A stretch of 64,000 nucleotides of DNA from Halostagnicola larsenii XH-48 (GCF_000517625.1 NZ_CP007055.1:2046001-2110000), one strand, 5' to 3'; positions 34,692 through 43,427 are shown, counted from the first letter of the stretch. Notes: generated by a model from the sequence alone, not told the origin. Translations and numbers: made by a program.

Positions 34692-35039
34692 TCACTCGAG
34701 GACTTCTTCGTGGATCGACTCGCCGCTTCCCGGCTTCGACTCCCACTCCCACTCGTCTTCGACCCTGATGCGGCCGTCTTCGAGGAGTTCGACGTCGCCG
34801 ACCGAGTGACCGGTCGCCGTTTCGCCGTCCGCGTTGATCTGGGCGTATCGAACGTCCCACCGTTCGCCGTCGAACGTGCCGACCAGGTGACCGTCCACGA
34901 CGGCACCGCCGGAGTAGGTCGCGTACAGTCGGTTCCCCGTCTGTTCGAACTGAAAGTACGTGTCCGCACCGACTTCTCCCGACTCGTCGTTTGCAACACC
35001 GGCGAGCGTACGGCCGTCGAACGAGATTTCGTCTGCCAT
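34692..35039 (-). CDS. Small beta-rich protein of the family often labelled N-acetylglutamate synthase
   Basis: A 115-aa soluble protein. Motifs such as TYFQFEQTGNRLYATYSGG, VDGHLVGTFDGERWDVRY and RIRVEDEWEWESKPGSGES give alternating strands and turns, a lipocalin-like barrel. Bacterial relatives are annotated as N-acetylglutamate synthase, but I see no acetyltransferase motif, so that label is probably wrong. The usual family ending GES(I/W)xEE is present. The gene is alone, 95 nt upstream of the carotenoid operon on the same strand. Confidence 0.65.
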   Translation of the reverse strand: MADEISFDGRTLAGVANDESGEVGADTYFQFEQTGNRLYATYSGGAVVDGHLVGTFDGERWDVRYAQINADGETATGHSVGDVELLEDGRIRVEDEWEWESKPGSGESIHEEVLE

Positions 35040-35423
35040 ACGGAAACTGTCACGGCGAGCGAAATAACAATTCTACCACTCGAGTCTCGGGACGGCGACA
35101 CTTCTCGAGGCGGCGACACTGTACGACCTGCGTGCGAAGAAAGCGGAAAACAGATCGCGCGGATATGAGACTCAGGTCCTCGCCGCGTCGTTCTCCCACA
35201 CGAGGATGCGCGATCCGTGTCGATTGGTTCGGTAAGTGCTACGCAACACACTGGCTGCCTGTCACCGGACTTGCTATCGACCGGCGGTAGCTATGTGTTG
35301 GGTTCCCATGCCAATAAAAGTATGGGTGAGAGTGACACGCACAGAATGGTCGGAAGGTCCGCCGGTGAGCTCAGTCGAGCATTCCTCGGATGGAGATGAA
35401 TCTCTCTCGAGAAGCAGAAGACT
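35040..35423. other. Gene-free gap between the lipocalin-like gene and aif1A
   Basis: No credible gene. The stretch 35220-35360 is less GC-rich than its surroundings, and its short frames have no haloarchaeal amino-acid bias. It holds the promoter of the minus-strand gene at 35039. Confidence 0.4.
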
Positions 35424-35437
35424 CCGTGTGAGCACGG
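35424..35437 (-). terminator. Putative terminator of aif1A
   Basis: On the minus strand CCGTG-CTCA-CACGG forms a 5-bp stem 15 nt after the aIF1A stop codon, followed by a pyrimidine-rich tract with T pairs (AGTCTTCTGCTTCTC). The hairpin is short, so this is tentative. Confidence 0.35.
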
Positions 35438-35452
35438 ACGTCAATAAGTCGG

Positions 35453-35737
35453 TTAGTCGATGTGTCCTTCGCGTCGCAGCTGATCTGCGTCCTGCCCGGA
35501 GTAGCGCCATTCGATGGTCGCCTTCTCGTCTTGCCAGTCCCACGGTTCCGCGACGACGATATCGTCCTCGTTGATCCAGGTCCGATACTTCATGCGGCCG
35601 GGGATACGGCCGAGGCGCTCTTCACCATCCTGGCAGCGAAGCCGGACGTGGTTTCCACCGAGATGTTCGGTAACGACTGCGAACACCTCATCGTTGTTGG
35701 GCATGCGAAGGTTCCGCCGCCCTGTGTCTTCAGTCAC
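35453..35737 (-). CDS. eif1A: Translation initiation factor aIF1A
   Basis: A 94-aa S1-like OB-fold protein that binds the ribosomal A site during initiation. The sequence is close to known haloarchaeal aIF1[58 protein letters not shown]. The start is GTG at 35737; the family N-terminus MxxDxGRRN begins there. GATTTAAC at 35761-35768 (minus strand) is a TATA-like box 28 nt upstream, so the mRNA is leaderless with a GTG first codon. It is monocistronic. Confidence 0.95.
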   Translation of the reverse strand: MTEDTGRRNLRMPNNDEVFAVVTEHLGGNHVRLRCQDGEERLGRIPGRMKYRTWINEDDIVVAEPWDWQDEKATIEWRYSGQDADQLRREGHID

Positions 35738-35852
35738 ACTAGCTATACGACCGCCGGACGGTTAAATCATTTGAGTCGCACGGTATCGTGACACTCACCT
35801 ACAAGTTACAGCGGATCGCCAGCCAGACGCTCGCTCGAGAGAGAAAACGCGC

Positions 35853-36965
35853 TCAGGGCTCGCTCACACGGAGCACGGGCTTGATCGTCCGGCCGTCTTC
35901 GGAATCCTCGACCGCCTCCTCGATTTCGTCGAACTCGTAGTAGGTGACGAGTTCGTCGAACGGGAACTTACCCTGTCGGTAGAGTTCGACGAGATCCGGG
36001 ATGAACTGTTTCGGGTTGGAGTCGCCCTCGACGATTCCGGTGATCGATCTGCCGTGGAGGATGAGGTCGTTGACGTCGAAACTCGCCTCGGTCCCGAGCG
36101 CGGGCGCGCCGACGATGCCGGCGGTGCCGCGCTGCGTGAGCGAGTCGATCGTCTGTTCGACGACCTCGGGAACGCCCGTCGTCTCGAGGGCGTAGTCGAC
36201 GCCGCCGCCGGTCAGTTCCCGAATGTGCTCGATAGTGTCGTCGACGGCCGTCGGATCGACGGTCTCGGTCGCGCCCAGATCCGCGGCCAACTCGCGGCGG
36301 TTGTCCTTCAACTCGACCGAGATGATGTCGGTACAGCCCTCGATATCTGCGGCCATCACTGCCGAGAGTCCGACCGAGCCCGCGCCGAAGATCGCGATCG
36401 ACGAGCCGGTCTTTGGCTCCAGCGAATTGATGACCGCTCCGGCACCCGTCTGGATGCCACAGCCGAGCGGCCCGAGCAGTTCCAGCGGAACGTCGTCCTC
36501 GACGGGAACGACGTTGCGTTCGGTCGCGATGGCATGGGTCGCGAACGACGATTGACCGAAGAACCGGCCGCTCACCGTCTCGCCGTTTCGAGAGAGCGGC
36601 GAAGTCCCGTCTTCGGGTCGTGCCCCGCCGAAGTTGTGTGCGAAGAAGTCCTCACAATAGGCTGGTTGGCCGGCGTGACAGCTGGGACAGTCCTCGTCGT
36701 AGTCGAAGCTCAGGACGACTCGATCACCCGGTTCGACCGACGTGACGGTGTCGCCGACCGACTCGACGATGCCCGACCCCTCGTGTCCGAGCACCGCCGG
36801 CAGCGGCGTCGGATACAGCTGATCGCGAACGATCAGGTCCGTGTGACAGACGCCGGCTCCGACGATGCGGACCCGCACTTCGTTTGCCTGTGGCTCCTCG
36901 AGATCGACGCTCTCGATTTCGAACGCGCCCCCTTCTTCGTCGACCACGGCAGCATCAATTTGCAT
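35853..36965 (-). CDS. Zinc-dependent alcohol dehydrogenase (aryl-alcohol type)
   Basis: A 370-aa medium-chain dehydrogenase/reductase. The catalytic zinc ligands are in AGVCHTDLIVRD and VLGHEGSGIVESVG. The structural-zinc loop reads DEDCPSCHAGQPAYC: three Cys remain and the first is replaced by an acidic residue, a kind of change seen in some halophilic relatives. The NAD-binding motif is AIFGAGSVGLSAVMAADIEG near residue 195. Among the family it most resembles benzyl-alcohol-type dehydrogenases, but the substrate is open. ATG at 36965 gives the normal N-terminus; ACATATTTGG at 36996-37005 (minus strand) is TATA-like. An upstream in-frame start at 36995 falls inside that box. Confidence 0.87.
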   Translation of the reverse strand: MQIDAAVVDEEGGAFEIESVDLEEPQANEVRVRIVGAGVCHTDLIVRDQLYPTPLPAVLGHEGSGIVESVGDTVTSVEPGDRVVLSFDYDEDCPSCHAGQPAYCEDFFAHNFGGARPEDGTSPLSRNGETVSGRFFGQSSFATHAIATERNVVPVEDDVPLELLGPLGCGIQTGAGAVINSLEPKTGSSIAIFGAGSVGLSAVMAADIEGCTDIISVELKDNRRELAADLGATETVDPTAVDDTIEHIRELTGGGVDYALETTGVPEVVEQTIDSLTQRGTAGIVGAPALGTEASFDVNDLILHGRSITGIVEGDSNPKQFIPDLVELYRQGKFPFDELVTYYEFDEIEEAVEDSEDGRTIKPVLRVSEP

Positions 36966-37047
36966 GACAATACCACCCACAACGGGAGGTGCCAAATATG
37001 TTATGAGCTATTAAGATATGGGCAGAACACAGCACCGCTGTTGGCTC

Positions 37048-37581
37048 TCACAAGACCCGTTCAGAATCCGGGTTCTCGAGGTCCCACAGCACTGCCGGGA
37101 GGAACGCCTCGAGGTTCTCGATGACGCGGCGGTCGCTGACGTTCAGCCCCTCGCAGTGGTCGTGTGCCGAGTCCCGAATGTCGACGTGCAGGTCGCCGTC
37201 CTCGAGCCAGACGCCGAGCGGAAACACCGAACACCGGGTGGGCTTCCAGTCTTCCTCGAGGTGGAGCGAACAGAGCCCGTCCTCCCGGAGGAACGCGCAG
37301 GCGTTGCCGTCCTCGTCGACGTGTGCCTCGCGGTCTTTCGGCTCGCGGGTGACGAATTTCTCGCCGCGAAAGTCCGTGGTCGTCTCTGCGAGGTTCGCTC
37401 GTGCCGCGAGTTCGATCAAATCCTGGTCGTAGAGCAAGACGCCGTGGTGACAACACCAGGTGCAGTCGTCGACGCACTCGAACGTGAGGTCGGGGTCGAA
37501 CTCGACGACGGCCTCGCGCCCGTCGTACACCTCGATTCGTCGCGGCCCGGTTCCGCAGTCGTTCGGCGTGTCGGTGCTCAC
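37048..37581 (-). CDS. YkgJ-family cysteine-cluster protein
   Basis: A 177-aa protein with eight Cys in the YkgJ/Fli-like pattern: FECVDDCTWCCHHGVLL near residue 35, CAFLREDGLCSLHLE near residue 95, TRCSVFPLG and HDHCEGLN. The family is thought to bind a metal, probably zinc or iron-sulfur, and its role is unknown. The first ~30 residues carry a strand-rich stretch. The neighbours on the same strand are small uncharacterised genes, with 97 nt between this gene and the next upstream one. The length is normal. Confidence 0.8.
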   Translation of the reverse strand: MSTDTPNDCGTGPRRIEVYDGREAVVEFDPDLTFECVDDCTWCCHHGVLLYDQDLIELAARANLAETTTDFRGEKFVTREPKDREAHVDEDGNACAFLREDGLCSLHLEEDWKPTRCSVFPLGVWLEDGDLHVDIRDSAHDHCEGLNVSDRRVIENLEAFLPAVLWDLENPDSERVL

Positions 37582-37678
37582 GCTCGAGGGAAGGCGGCGC
37601 GTTCTGAAGTGCCTTTCTCCACGAGCGCGGCGGATCCTGCGGTCGCGGGAACGGGGCCACTCATCGGGGAGAACAGGG

Positions 37679-37873
37679 TCACTCCTCGACGACGAGATAG
37701 GTGTGCGACCCCCGGTGCTCGAGCGAGACGCGGTCCGTGCCCACGTTCGTTCGGACGAACTCCTCGACGCCTTTCGCCTGCAAATCGCTGACGTCGATCC
37801 GCGGTCGATCGGACTCGGCCACGGGCTCTCGATCGGTCCCTTCGTCGTCGAAGCGCTCCACGAGTTGATTCAT
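37679..37873 (-). CDS. Small acidic haloarchaeal protein, function unknown
   Basis: A 64-aa acidic protein. The C-terminal half looks like a small alpha/beta unit (VSDLQAKGVEEFVRTNVG, then RVSLEHRGSHTYLVVEE). I do not recognise a family. GC3 and acidity support coding. It is followed by 183 nt (37874-38056) in which I see only the promoter region for this gene. Confidence 0.5.
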   Translation of the reverse strand: MNQLVERFDDEGTDREPVAESDRPRIDVSDLQAKGVEEFVRTNVGTDRVSLEHRGSHTYLVVEE

Positions 37874-38056
37874 ACCCGTCAGTTGGACCGATAGTACGTG
37901 AAACCGATCCGTCCGCGGTGAAAGTGAAAGTGAGAGACTGAATCGGGGTCCCGCGGTCGCTCCCGTCCGGCCGTCTCAGACCAGTCCGCGGGCCGGTTCG
38001 CTCGAGCGCGGGTCGCTGACAGACCGTGGCTCCGAACGCGAGTCCGCCCCTCGAGA

Positions 38057-38479
38057 TCAGCCGAGCCGTTTCACGTCGACGCGGTGGCCGCCGTCGTCTC
38101 CGTCGACCTGCTCGAGAGTCACGGCCTCGAGGATCGCCTCCGATGCCTGTTCGCGCCACGCCTCGAGCGCTCGCTCCCGTCGATCTCTGATTCGATCAGG
38201 ATCCCCAGTCTGATCGTCCCCGGAGCGCTCGTCGAAGGAGGGGTAGGCCTCGAGCACCTCGTCTGCGAGGAGGTCGTCCGGCTCGAGGTGGATCGCCTCG
38301 CTCACGCGCCCGTCCTCGTCGTGGTAGACGTGGAGTCGGGCGCGCATTCGACCGTGAAAGGGCGGCGTGACTCGAAGGACGGCGGTGCCGGGGTTCTCGC
38401 GGCCGTAAATCGCCGCGTCGACGACGTCCTCGGTAGCGACGGCGAGCGAGCGGATCGACGACGGATCTGAATCGGACAT
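38057..38479 (-). CDS. Conserved haloarchaeal protein, function unknown
   Basis: A 140-aa soluble acidic protein. The N-terminal part contains a beta-rich segment, TAVLRVTPPFHGRMRARLHV, which looks like a family core, followed by LEPDDLLADEVLEAYPSFDE and a C-terminal helix with REQASEAILEAVTLEQVD. I cannot name the family. It ends at 38057 and starts 15 nt after the acylphosphatase stop, so they are probably cotranscribed. Confidence 0.65.
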   Translation of the reverse strand: MSDSDPSSIRSLAVATEDVVDAAIYGRENPGTAVLRVTPPFHGRMRARLHVYHDEDGRVSEAIHLEPDDLLADEVLEAYPSFDERSGDDQTGDPDRIRDRRERALEAWREQASEAILEAVTLEQVDGDDGGHRVDVKRLG

Positions 38480-38494
38480 GGCGGGTCGAACGCG

Positions 38495-38773
38495 TCAGTA
38501 CCGAATCTCGAACCCGTCTTCGCCCTCGGGCGCTTCGAACTCCGCCTGCACGTCGCTGACGTCCGCGGCGGGACTCCCCTCGTGGCACCACTCGACCATC
38601 GACTCGACTGCCTCCTCGGGACCTTCGAACACCGCCTCGACGCGTCCGTCCTCCAGATTTTTCACCCAGCCGTCGACGCCCGCGTCGCGGGCCGTATCCC
38701 GCGTCGTCGCTCGATAGTAGACGCCCTGTACCGTGCCGGAGACGAAGACGTGCGCTCGCGTTCGCTCGGTCAT
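38495..38773 (-). CDS. acyP: Acylphosphatase
   Basis: A 92-aa acylphosphatase hydrolysing carboxyl-phosphate bonds. The signature VFVSGTVQGVYYRATTRDTA has the catalytic Arg, and WVKNLEDGRVEAVFEG has the catalytic Asn. Tyr replaces the usual Phe next to the Arg in GVYYR, as in many archaeal enzymes. ATG at 38773 is preferred to the in-frame start four codons upstream, because the family N-terminus begins about eight residues before the first strand. It probably shares a transcript with the 140-aa gene 15 nt downstream. Confidence 0.92.
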   Translation of the reverse strand: MTERTRAHVFVSGTVQGVYYRATTRDTARDAGVDGWVKNLEDGRVEAVFEGPEEAVESMVEWCHEGSPAADVSDVQAEFEAPEGEDGFEIRY

Positions 38774-38933
38774 GTGGGTTCGCAAGCGGGCGAGGGGTAA
38801 AAATCCGGCCTACCGAGTCGGACGGGCCTCCATCGAATCGATCCGCTCTCTCGAGACGGACTGTCGGCGCTCGAGCCAGTCGTAGCGCGCGCTGGCGATC
38901 CGCTCGAGCGGGTCGCTCGAGACCCTTGAAGTC

Positions 38934-40007
38934 ATGACCAAAAACGATAGCCCGAGAACGATAGACCAAAAATCGACAAATCAAGGGTGCTCGAGCCCCT
39001 TCCCTCGAGTAGTGACGGTCAGACACCGCGACGGCATCCACTTCGAGGGCGAGCCTCACGTCGTCGCCGACGCGAGGAGTGCGGTCGGCGACGTCAACAT
39101 CGTAAGCCACGCCCACGCGGATCACACGTTCGGCTCGAGCACCCGCTCGCCCGAACCGATCGTCTGCTCGATCGAGACGGCCGCCATCGCCGAGGCGCGC
39201 TCGGGAGCCAGCTTCGCGTTCGTCGAGTCGACGCCGGAAATCGACCTCGTCCCCGCCGGCCACGTCGTCGGCTCTCGAGCGGCCCTGTTCGAGGACGCGA
39301 CCGGGCGGCGCTACTGCTACACGGGCGACTTTTCGATCCGGGACCGAGCCTACCTCGAGGGGTTCGACCCCGAGTCCATCGACGCGGACGTGCTGGTGAT
39401 GGAGACGACCTACGGACTCTCGAAATACCGGTTCCCGCCGCAGGACGAACTCGAGGCGCAGATCGGCGACTGGATCACAGAACACGACGACCGGCCGCTC
39501 TTTCTGTTCGGATACTCGCTCGGCCGCGCCCAGAAGCTCCAGTGGCTCGCCGGCGAGGTTTCGAATCGCGACGTGTTGGTCTCCGAATCGATCGCTCGAG
39601 TGAACCGCGCCATCGAGACGGTGACGGAGCTCTCTTTTTCGGCTCGAGCGTACGAAGACGGCGAATTAGGAGACTTAACGGACGAGATCGTCGTACTTCC
39701 CTCGAACCAGGCCAGAGCCGACTGGGTCGAACGAACGGTCGAACGAGTCGACGGGCACAAAGCCGGGTTCTCCGGCTGGGCCGTCGACGACGGCTTTCTG
39801 TATCGGGGCAACTACGACGTCACGTTTCCGCTCACCGATCACTGCGACTACGACGAACTCCTCGAGACCGTCGAGGCGGTCGACCCCGAAATCGTCTATA
39901 CGAACCACGGCTTCGAGGAGGCGTTCGCGGACGACCTCGCCACCGAGTGCGGCTATCGAGCGCGGCCGCTCAAACGAAATCAAACGACGCTCGAGGAGTT
40001 TTGCTGA
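38934..40007 (+). CDS. Metallo-beta-lactamase-fold nuclease-like protein (mRNA 3'-end processing exonuclease-like)
   Basis: A 357-aa protein of the MBL fold with beta-CASP-like features. The metal site is VSHAHADHTFG near residue 58, then VPAGHVVGSRAALFED, YCYTGDFSIRDRAYL and DVLVMETTYGLSKYRFPP. The C-terminal DHCDYDELLETVEAVDPEIV and YTNHGFEEAFA match the last conserved His. Haloarchaeal members are called exonuclease or mRNA 3'-end processing factor-like; DNA or RNA as substrate is not shown here. The first 25 residues are basic and unlike the rest, so a start at a later codon (for example the Val near residue 27) is likely. Confidence 0.78.
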   Translation: MTKNDSPRTIDQKSTNQGCSSPFPRVVTVRHRDGIHFEGEPHVVADARSAVGDVNIVSHAHADHTFGSSTRSPEPIVCSIETAAIAEARSGASFAFVESTPEIDLVPAGHVVGSRAALFEDATGRRYCYTGDFSIRDRAYLEGFDPESIDADVLVMETTYGLSKYRFPPQDELEAQIGDWITEHDDRPLFLFGYSLGRAQKLQWLAGEVSNRDVLVSESIARVNRAIETVTELSFSARAYEDGELGDLTDEIVVLPSNQARADWVERTVERVDGHKAGFSGWAVDDGFLYRGNYDVTFPLTDHCDYDELLETVEAVDPEIVYTNHGFEEAFADDLATECGYRARPLKRNQTTLEEFC

Positions 40008-40062
40008 TGCTACAAGGCAATCGAATCGAGACGAAAGGACGTAACAAGGCGGTGAGATCGTA

Positions 40063-40323
40063 ATGGGACCGATCGAGTGGCTCGAAGAGGAGTTCGTCGA
40101 CGTCTCGAGTTCTCGAGCCGATCTGCGAGAGATCCTCGAACTCGTTCTCGGGTCGATTTTACTTCTGGTTGCCGCCACCGGACTGACGGCGGTGTTCCTC
40201 GGTCGAACGGAAGCGCTCGTCGTCACCGGCGTGCTCGGCGCGGTGCTCGCGATTACCGTACTCTCGCAGGCCTATTGGGCGATCACCGGACGGGAGGATT
40301 ACCGGGACGAGCGGGACGGGTGA
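40063..40323 (+). CDS. Small two-helix membrane protein, function unknown
   Basis: An 86-aa protein. After an acidic amphipathic N-terminus there are two hydrophobic helices: LVLGSILLLVAATGLTAVFL (about 27-46) and LVVTGVLGAVLAITVLSQAY (about 52-71). The tail is charged. No family recognised. It follows the MBL gene by 55 nt on the same strand, so it may be in the same transcript. Confidence 0.6.
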   Translation: MGPIEWLEEEFVDVSSSRADLREILELVLGSILLLVAATGLTAVFLGRTEALVVTGVLGAVLAITVLSQAYWAITGREDYRDERDG

Positions 40324-40541
40324 GGGGTCTGGGAACGGTGAGAGGATTGGGGCGGGCGAGGAGACTTGGACGGGTAAGGTGACTGGGACGGGTGAGCGGA
40401 CTCGAGTCGATCCGGGCGGTCACCGTCGCCTGCCCACAGTTGACCGCTCACCGATGCCTGCTCACAGTTGACTCACTGTTGCCTACTCACGGTCGGCACC
40501 CGCTGTTGTCCGCTCACAGTCGAGCGCGTGCCGTCGACCGA
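40324..40541. repeat. Degenerate tandem-repeat region
   Basis: Two kinds of degenerate repeat occupy this gap. From 40324 to ~40410 there are several copies of GGGACGGGTGAG-like 12-mers. From ~40425 to 40525 a CCTGCYCACAGTTGAC-like unit occurs four times in decaying form, roughly 25-35 nt apart. No gene is present. It separates two convergent genes (the plus-strand membrane protein and ogg). Confidence 0.5.
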
Positions 40542-41468
40542 TCACTGACCGGTGCGAAGGTAATGAAAGACGTACGTTTGGGCGTAGCCGGCGTACTCCC
40601 CGCCGAAGCGCTCGCGGATCGCCCGGGAGGTTTCGGCGTAGTTCCCGCGGTCGCAGTCGGGGTAGTAGTCGGCGACGGCAGTCTTGATCCAGGTGTCGAG
40701 CGGGACGGCCTCGTCGAAGCCGAGCGAAAATAGGAGAACGCAGTCTGCGACCTTGTCGCCGACGCCGACGAACCGGGTGAGATACTCGCGAGCGTCTTCG
40801 TACTCGAGGTCGCGTGCCGCCTCCGGACGGGCCTCCCCGATCGCGACCATCTCCGCCGTTCGGACGACGTAGGGAGCGCGATAGCCGAGCCCGAGGTCCC
40901 GAAGTTCGGCCTCGGTCGCCGCCGAGAGCTGTTCGGGACGGGGGAACGCGTGATAGGTCTCGCCGTCGAACTCGATGGCGTCGCCGTAGGTTCGAGCGAG
41001 CGTCGAGACCATCCCGTGGATTCGACTGACCCGCATCTGGGCCGAGCAGATGAACGAGATCAGGGTGCCAAACGGTGGGTCCTCGACCAGCCGAAGCCCG
41101 CGATGGGCGTCATAAGCCTTCTCGAGCAGGGGATCGTCCGGCGTCGAGTCGACGATCGCCTCGAGGTCGTCCTCGAGTCTGAGCAGGCGGCAGATCGTCC
41201 GTTCGCGGTCGGCGGTCGCTTCCCACTCGAGGACGCCGCCGGTCGTCCCGGCTTCGCTCGCACCGCGGCGTCGAACGCGGATCACGTCGCCGTCGACGAC
41301 GGTGGAGTACCACAGCCCGCGATCGTCACCGGCATCTTCATCTGTGCCTGCGTCGGCGTACATCCCGCCGTCCTCGCGCCGCCAGAGATAGCTCTGGCCG
41401 CTCTCGAGCGTTCGGTAGAGGTCGAAGCCGCCCGGACAGTTCTCGATCGGAATCGCGCCCGTTTCCAT
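40542..41468 (-). CDS. ogg: 8-oxoguanine DNA glycosylase OGG
   Basis: A 308-aa helix-hairpin-helix DNA glycosylase that excises oxidised guanine. ENCPGGFDLYRTLESGQSYLW at the N-terminus resembles the OGG1 beta domain; FGTLISFICSAQMRVSRIHG near residue 135 starts the HhH core. The catalytic pair is recognisable: the Lys in FVGVGDKVADCVLLFSLGF and the Asp in VPLDTWIKTAV. LGYRAPYVVRTAEM matches the OGG1 damage-binding region. ATG at 41468 is preferred over the earlier in-frame start at 41588, which would reach into the promoter of the divergent UPF0212 gene. Confidence 0.9.
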   Translation of the reverse strand: METGAIPIENCPGGFDLYRTLESGQSYLWRREDGGMYADAGTDEDAGDDRGLWYSTVVDGDVIRVRRRGASEAGTTGGVLEWEATADRERTICRLLRLEDDLEAIVDSTPDDPLLEKAYDAHRGLRLVEDPPFGTLISFICSAQMRVSRIHGMVSTLARTYGDAIEFDGETYHAFPRPEQLSAATEAELRDLGLGYRAPYVVRTAEMVAIGEARPEAARDLEYEDAREYLTRFVGVGDKVADCVLLFSLGFDEAVPLDTWIKTAVADYYPDCDRGNYAETSRAIRERFGGEYAGYAQTYVFHYLRTGQ

Positions 41469-41655
41469 TGGCTCGCAATTCGCCAGCGACGGCTTGGGAC
41501 TTTCGAAGGTGCGACGGGCACCGGGCATTGTGTGGACCGATAGGCCGGGACCGAAACGTAACCGGATTCCAAACGCCGTCAAACCCACCGCATCGCGTTT
41601 TCAGCCCGCTTACACGGGGCGAAGCTTCATACTGTTGGCTATACAATACCACGAT

Positions 41656-42234
41656 ATGAACTGCAGGGTTGTCGTCGAGGCCGCCGTGCCCGTATACGAC
41701 GTCGAGACGGAAAACGAGGCAATCCGTATCGGGATTTCCAAGACCGGTGAGATGTTGAACCCTGATCTGAACTACGTCGAAATCAACATGGGGACGCGAA
41801 CCTCGCCGTCGGGCGAGGAACTCGAGCCCGCCTTTATCGCAGCCGACGAAGCGCTCGTCGCACTCGAACTCGAGATGACCGTGTTCAACGTCGAGCGCGA
41901 GGAACACGCCTCCCGAATCGCCCGCAAGGAAATCGGCCAGCGACTCGAGAACATTCCGCTCGAGGTGCTCCGCGTCGAGGTGATCGAAGACGAAGACGAC
42001 ACGGACGAGGAAAGCGAGTCGACCAGTGACTCCTCGCCGGATGACGACGCGCTCGAGACTGCCGACGAGACGGCAGGTGACGGTGAGGGGTCAGGGTCGA
42101 ACGACTCGGATTCAGACGCCAACGAGCCGTCCGAAAACGACGAAGAAACGACAGCCACCTCGTCTACAGGCGAATCATCGACGGACGACGAAGACGACGA
42201 CGTGTTACCGGAGTTCGAGGAGCTACTCGAGTAA
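41656..42234 (+). CDS. UPF0212/DUF555 family protein with long acidic tail
   Basis: A 192-aa protein. The first ~115 residues are the archaeal UPF0212 domain: RVVVEAAVPVYDVETENEA, IRIGISKTGEMLNPDLNYVE, and EEHASRIARKEIGQRLENIP. Its function is unknown. The remaining ~75 residues are a highly acidic, Ser/Thr-rich low-complexity tail ending DVLPEFEELLE. Family members normally end at the domain, so the tail is an addition. ATG at 41656 matches the family start; AT-rich CTATACAATACC lies just upstream. Confidence 0.85.
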   Translation: MNCRVVVEAAVPVYDVETENEAIRIGISKTGEMLNPDLNYVEINMGTRTSPSGEELEPAFIAADEALVALELEMTVFNVEREEHASRIARKEIGQRLENIPLEVLRVEVIEDEDDTDEESESTSDSSPDDDALETADETAGDGEGSGSNDSDSDANEPSENDEETTATSSTGESSTDDEDDDVLPEFEELLE

Positions 42235-42617
42235 CGCCGTTGTCGCGGAGTAACGTCGCTGTGGCGTGATGAAAGGCGAGCGCTCGAGCGATTCTATAGC
42301 CGTCTCGATCCACCGTCGAGCCGACGGTTCCGTTCGACACGGTCGAATGTCATCGAATGTGATCGGGTCGAATACGAAAGGGAGTGGCGGGTGTCGCATA
42401 ATATGGTATTGGACGGAGACAGTGTCGCGTATCCCAGACGGCGCGGGGACGAAACAGTTACTTGGACGAGAATAGGAGAGTGATATTGCCTCGTGAACGA
42501 TCGAGCGGCGACGCGATCGGACTCGAAAGTGTAAAAATCGATGAGCGGTACCCAGGACAGGAGCCCAGTTCCGGTGTTGTCACTCCGGATGTTAGTTCCA
42601 GAGGAGTCGACGTGTCT
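42235..42617. other. Gene-poor gap
   Basis: Nothing recognisable. The short frames present have few acidic residues and no family resemblance. The region separates the convergent UPF0212 and UPF0058 genes. Confidence 0.4.
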
Positions 42618-42857
42618 TCAGTCGGCGGTAGCGGCGACTGCTTCCTGTTCTTCTTCCTCACGCATATTGTACGTGATTCCCCCAGCAATCGCAAAAACGG
42701 CGGCTTTGTGGTCTGTTTTCGATTTGTGGATTGATGTCGGCCGAATACCCAACGACTCGTATTCGTCGAGGTTAATCTGACAGTCTTCCCATGCAGCACA
42801 CTGGTTCGATACTTCGGCAAGAAGGCCGTGAAGGTGAATGAGCTCCTGTTTCTTCAT
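42618..42857 (-). CDS. UPF0058 family protein
   Basis: A 79-aa protein of the archaeal UPF0058 family, recognised by the N-terminus MKKQELIHLHGLLAEV and by SIHKSKTDHKAAVFAIAGGI near residue 44. Two Cys and several His could bind a metal, and the family is predicted to be helical. No function is established. ATG at 42857 is the family start; GTG two codons upstream is also possible. An AT-rich stretch at 42879-42900 should hold the promoter. Confidence 0.85.
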   Translation of the reverse strand: MKKQELIHLHGLLAEVSNQCAAWEDCQINLDEYESLGIRPTSIHKSKTDHKAAVFAIAGGITYNMREEEEQEAVAATAD

Positions 42858-43132
42858 AACCATGCAATTGTAACCACTGCAGGGTTATATTATTATCTTG
42901 AGAAGCGTTAACATGCAGGGCCTGTCTCTGTAGTTGCCTGTTTCCACGATGGACGGTTCAATGGTTGGACCGAATTCGTCGAAACTATCGACAAAGATCA
43001 CCGCCCGTCGAGTAAGTCTATCTTACTATCGAATAGTCACTGCATTCGAGGAGTGTTCGAGGGCTCGAGACGGATTGCCGTCGCCAATCGGGCGGCAGGT
43101 AGTGGCCGGTGCGTGGAAAGCCGAGACTTCGT

Positions 43133-43312
43133 TTAACCGAGTTGTTTGAGCGTTCGGAGATCTCGATCCGTTCTGGTGAACTCCGATGTCAACCTCGAGG
43201 CGTGACAGTTCGGGCAATGAAAGAGTTCCGTGGATTCGGGTAGGTCGGTCGGAGGTCGCTGCCAATCTTTCGTACACTCGGGACACAACAATTGGATCGA
43301 CGTCTCGTCCAT
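43133..43312 (-). CDS. 59-aa zinc-ribbon protein
   Basis: A very small protein with two CxxC knuckles, LLCPECTKDW and FHCPNCHASR, about 20 residues apart, and a C-terminal helix with FTRTDRDLRTLKQL. It reads without interruption from ATG at 43312 to TAA at 43133-43135. Haloarchaeal genomes commonly carry a gene of exactly this type, function unknown. It lies 115 nt upstream of the tfb stop on the same strand, divergent from nothing; the 275-nt gap before it (42858-43132) shows no other gene. Confidence 0.78.
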   Translation of the reverse strand: MDETSIQLLCPECTKDWQRPPTDLPESTELFHCPNCHASRLTSEFTRTDRDLRTLKQLG

Positions 43313-43427
43313 GCTACTCTATTGCATACCAGAGGTGAAAAAACTTCCTCGGACGTGTCGGTTCGTAGAAAACAGGTGATTCGCTACCGAGAAGTCGAGT
43401 TACGCCGCAAGCGGTCGATCGACCGAT

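Noticed and set aside
42462-42734. 90-codon plus-strand frame over the UPF0058 gene
   Set aside because: Antisense to a recognised family protein and ends in Phe-rich, non-haloarchaeal sequence.
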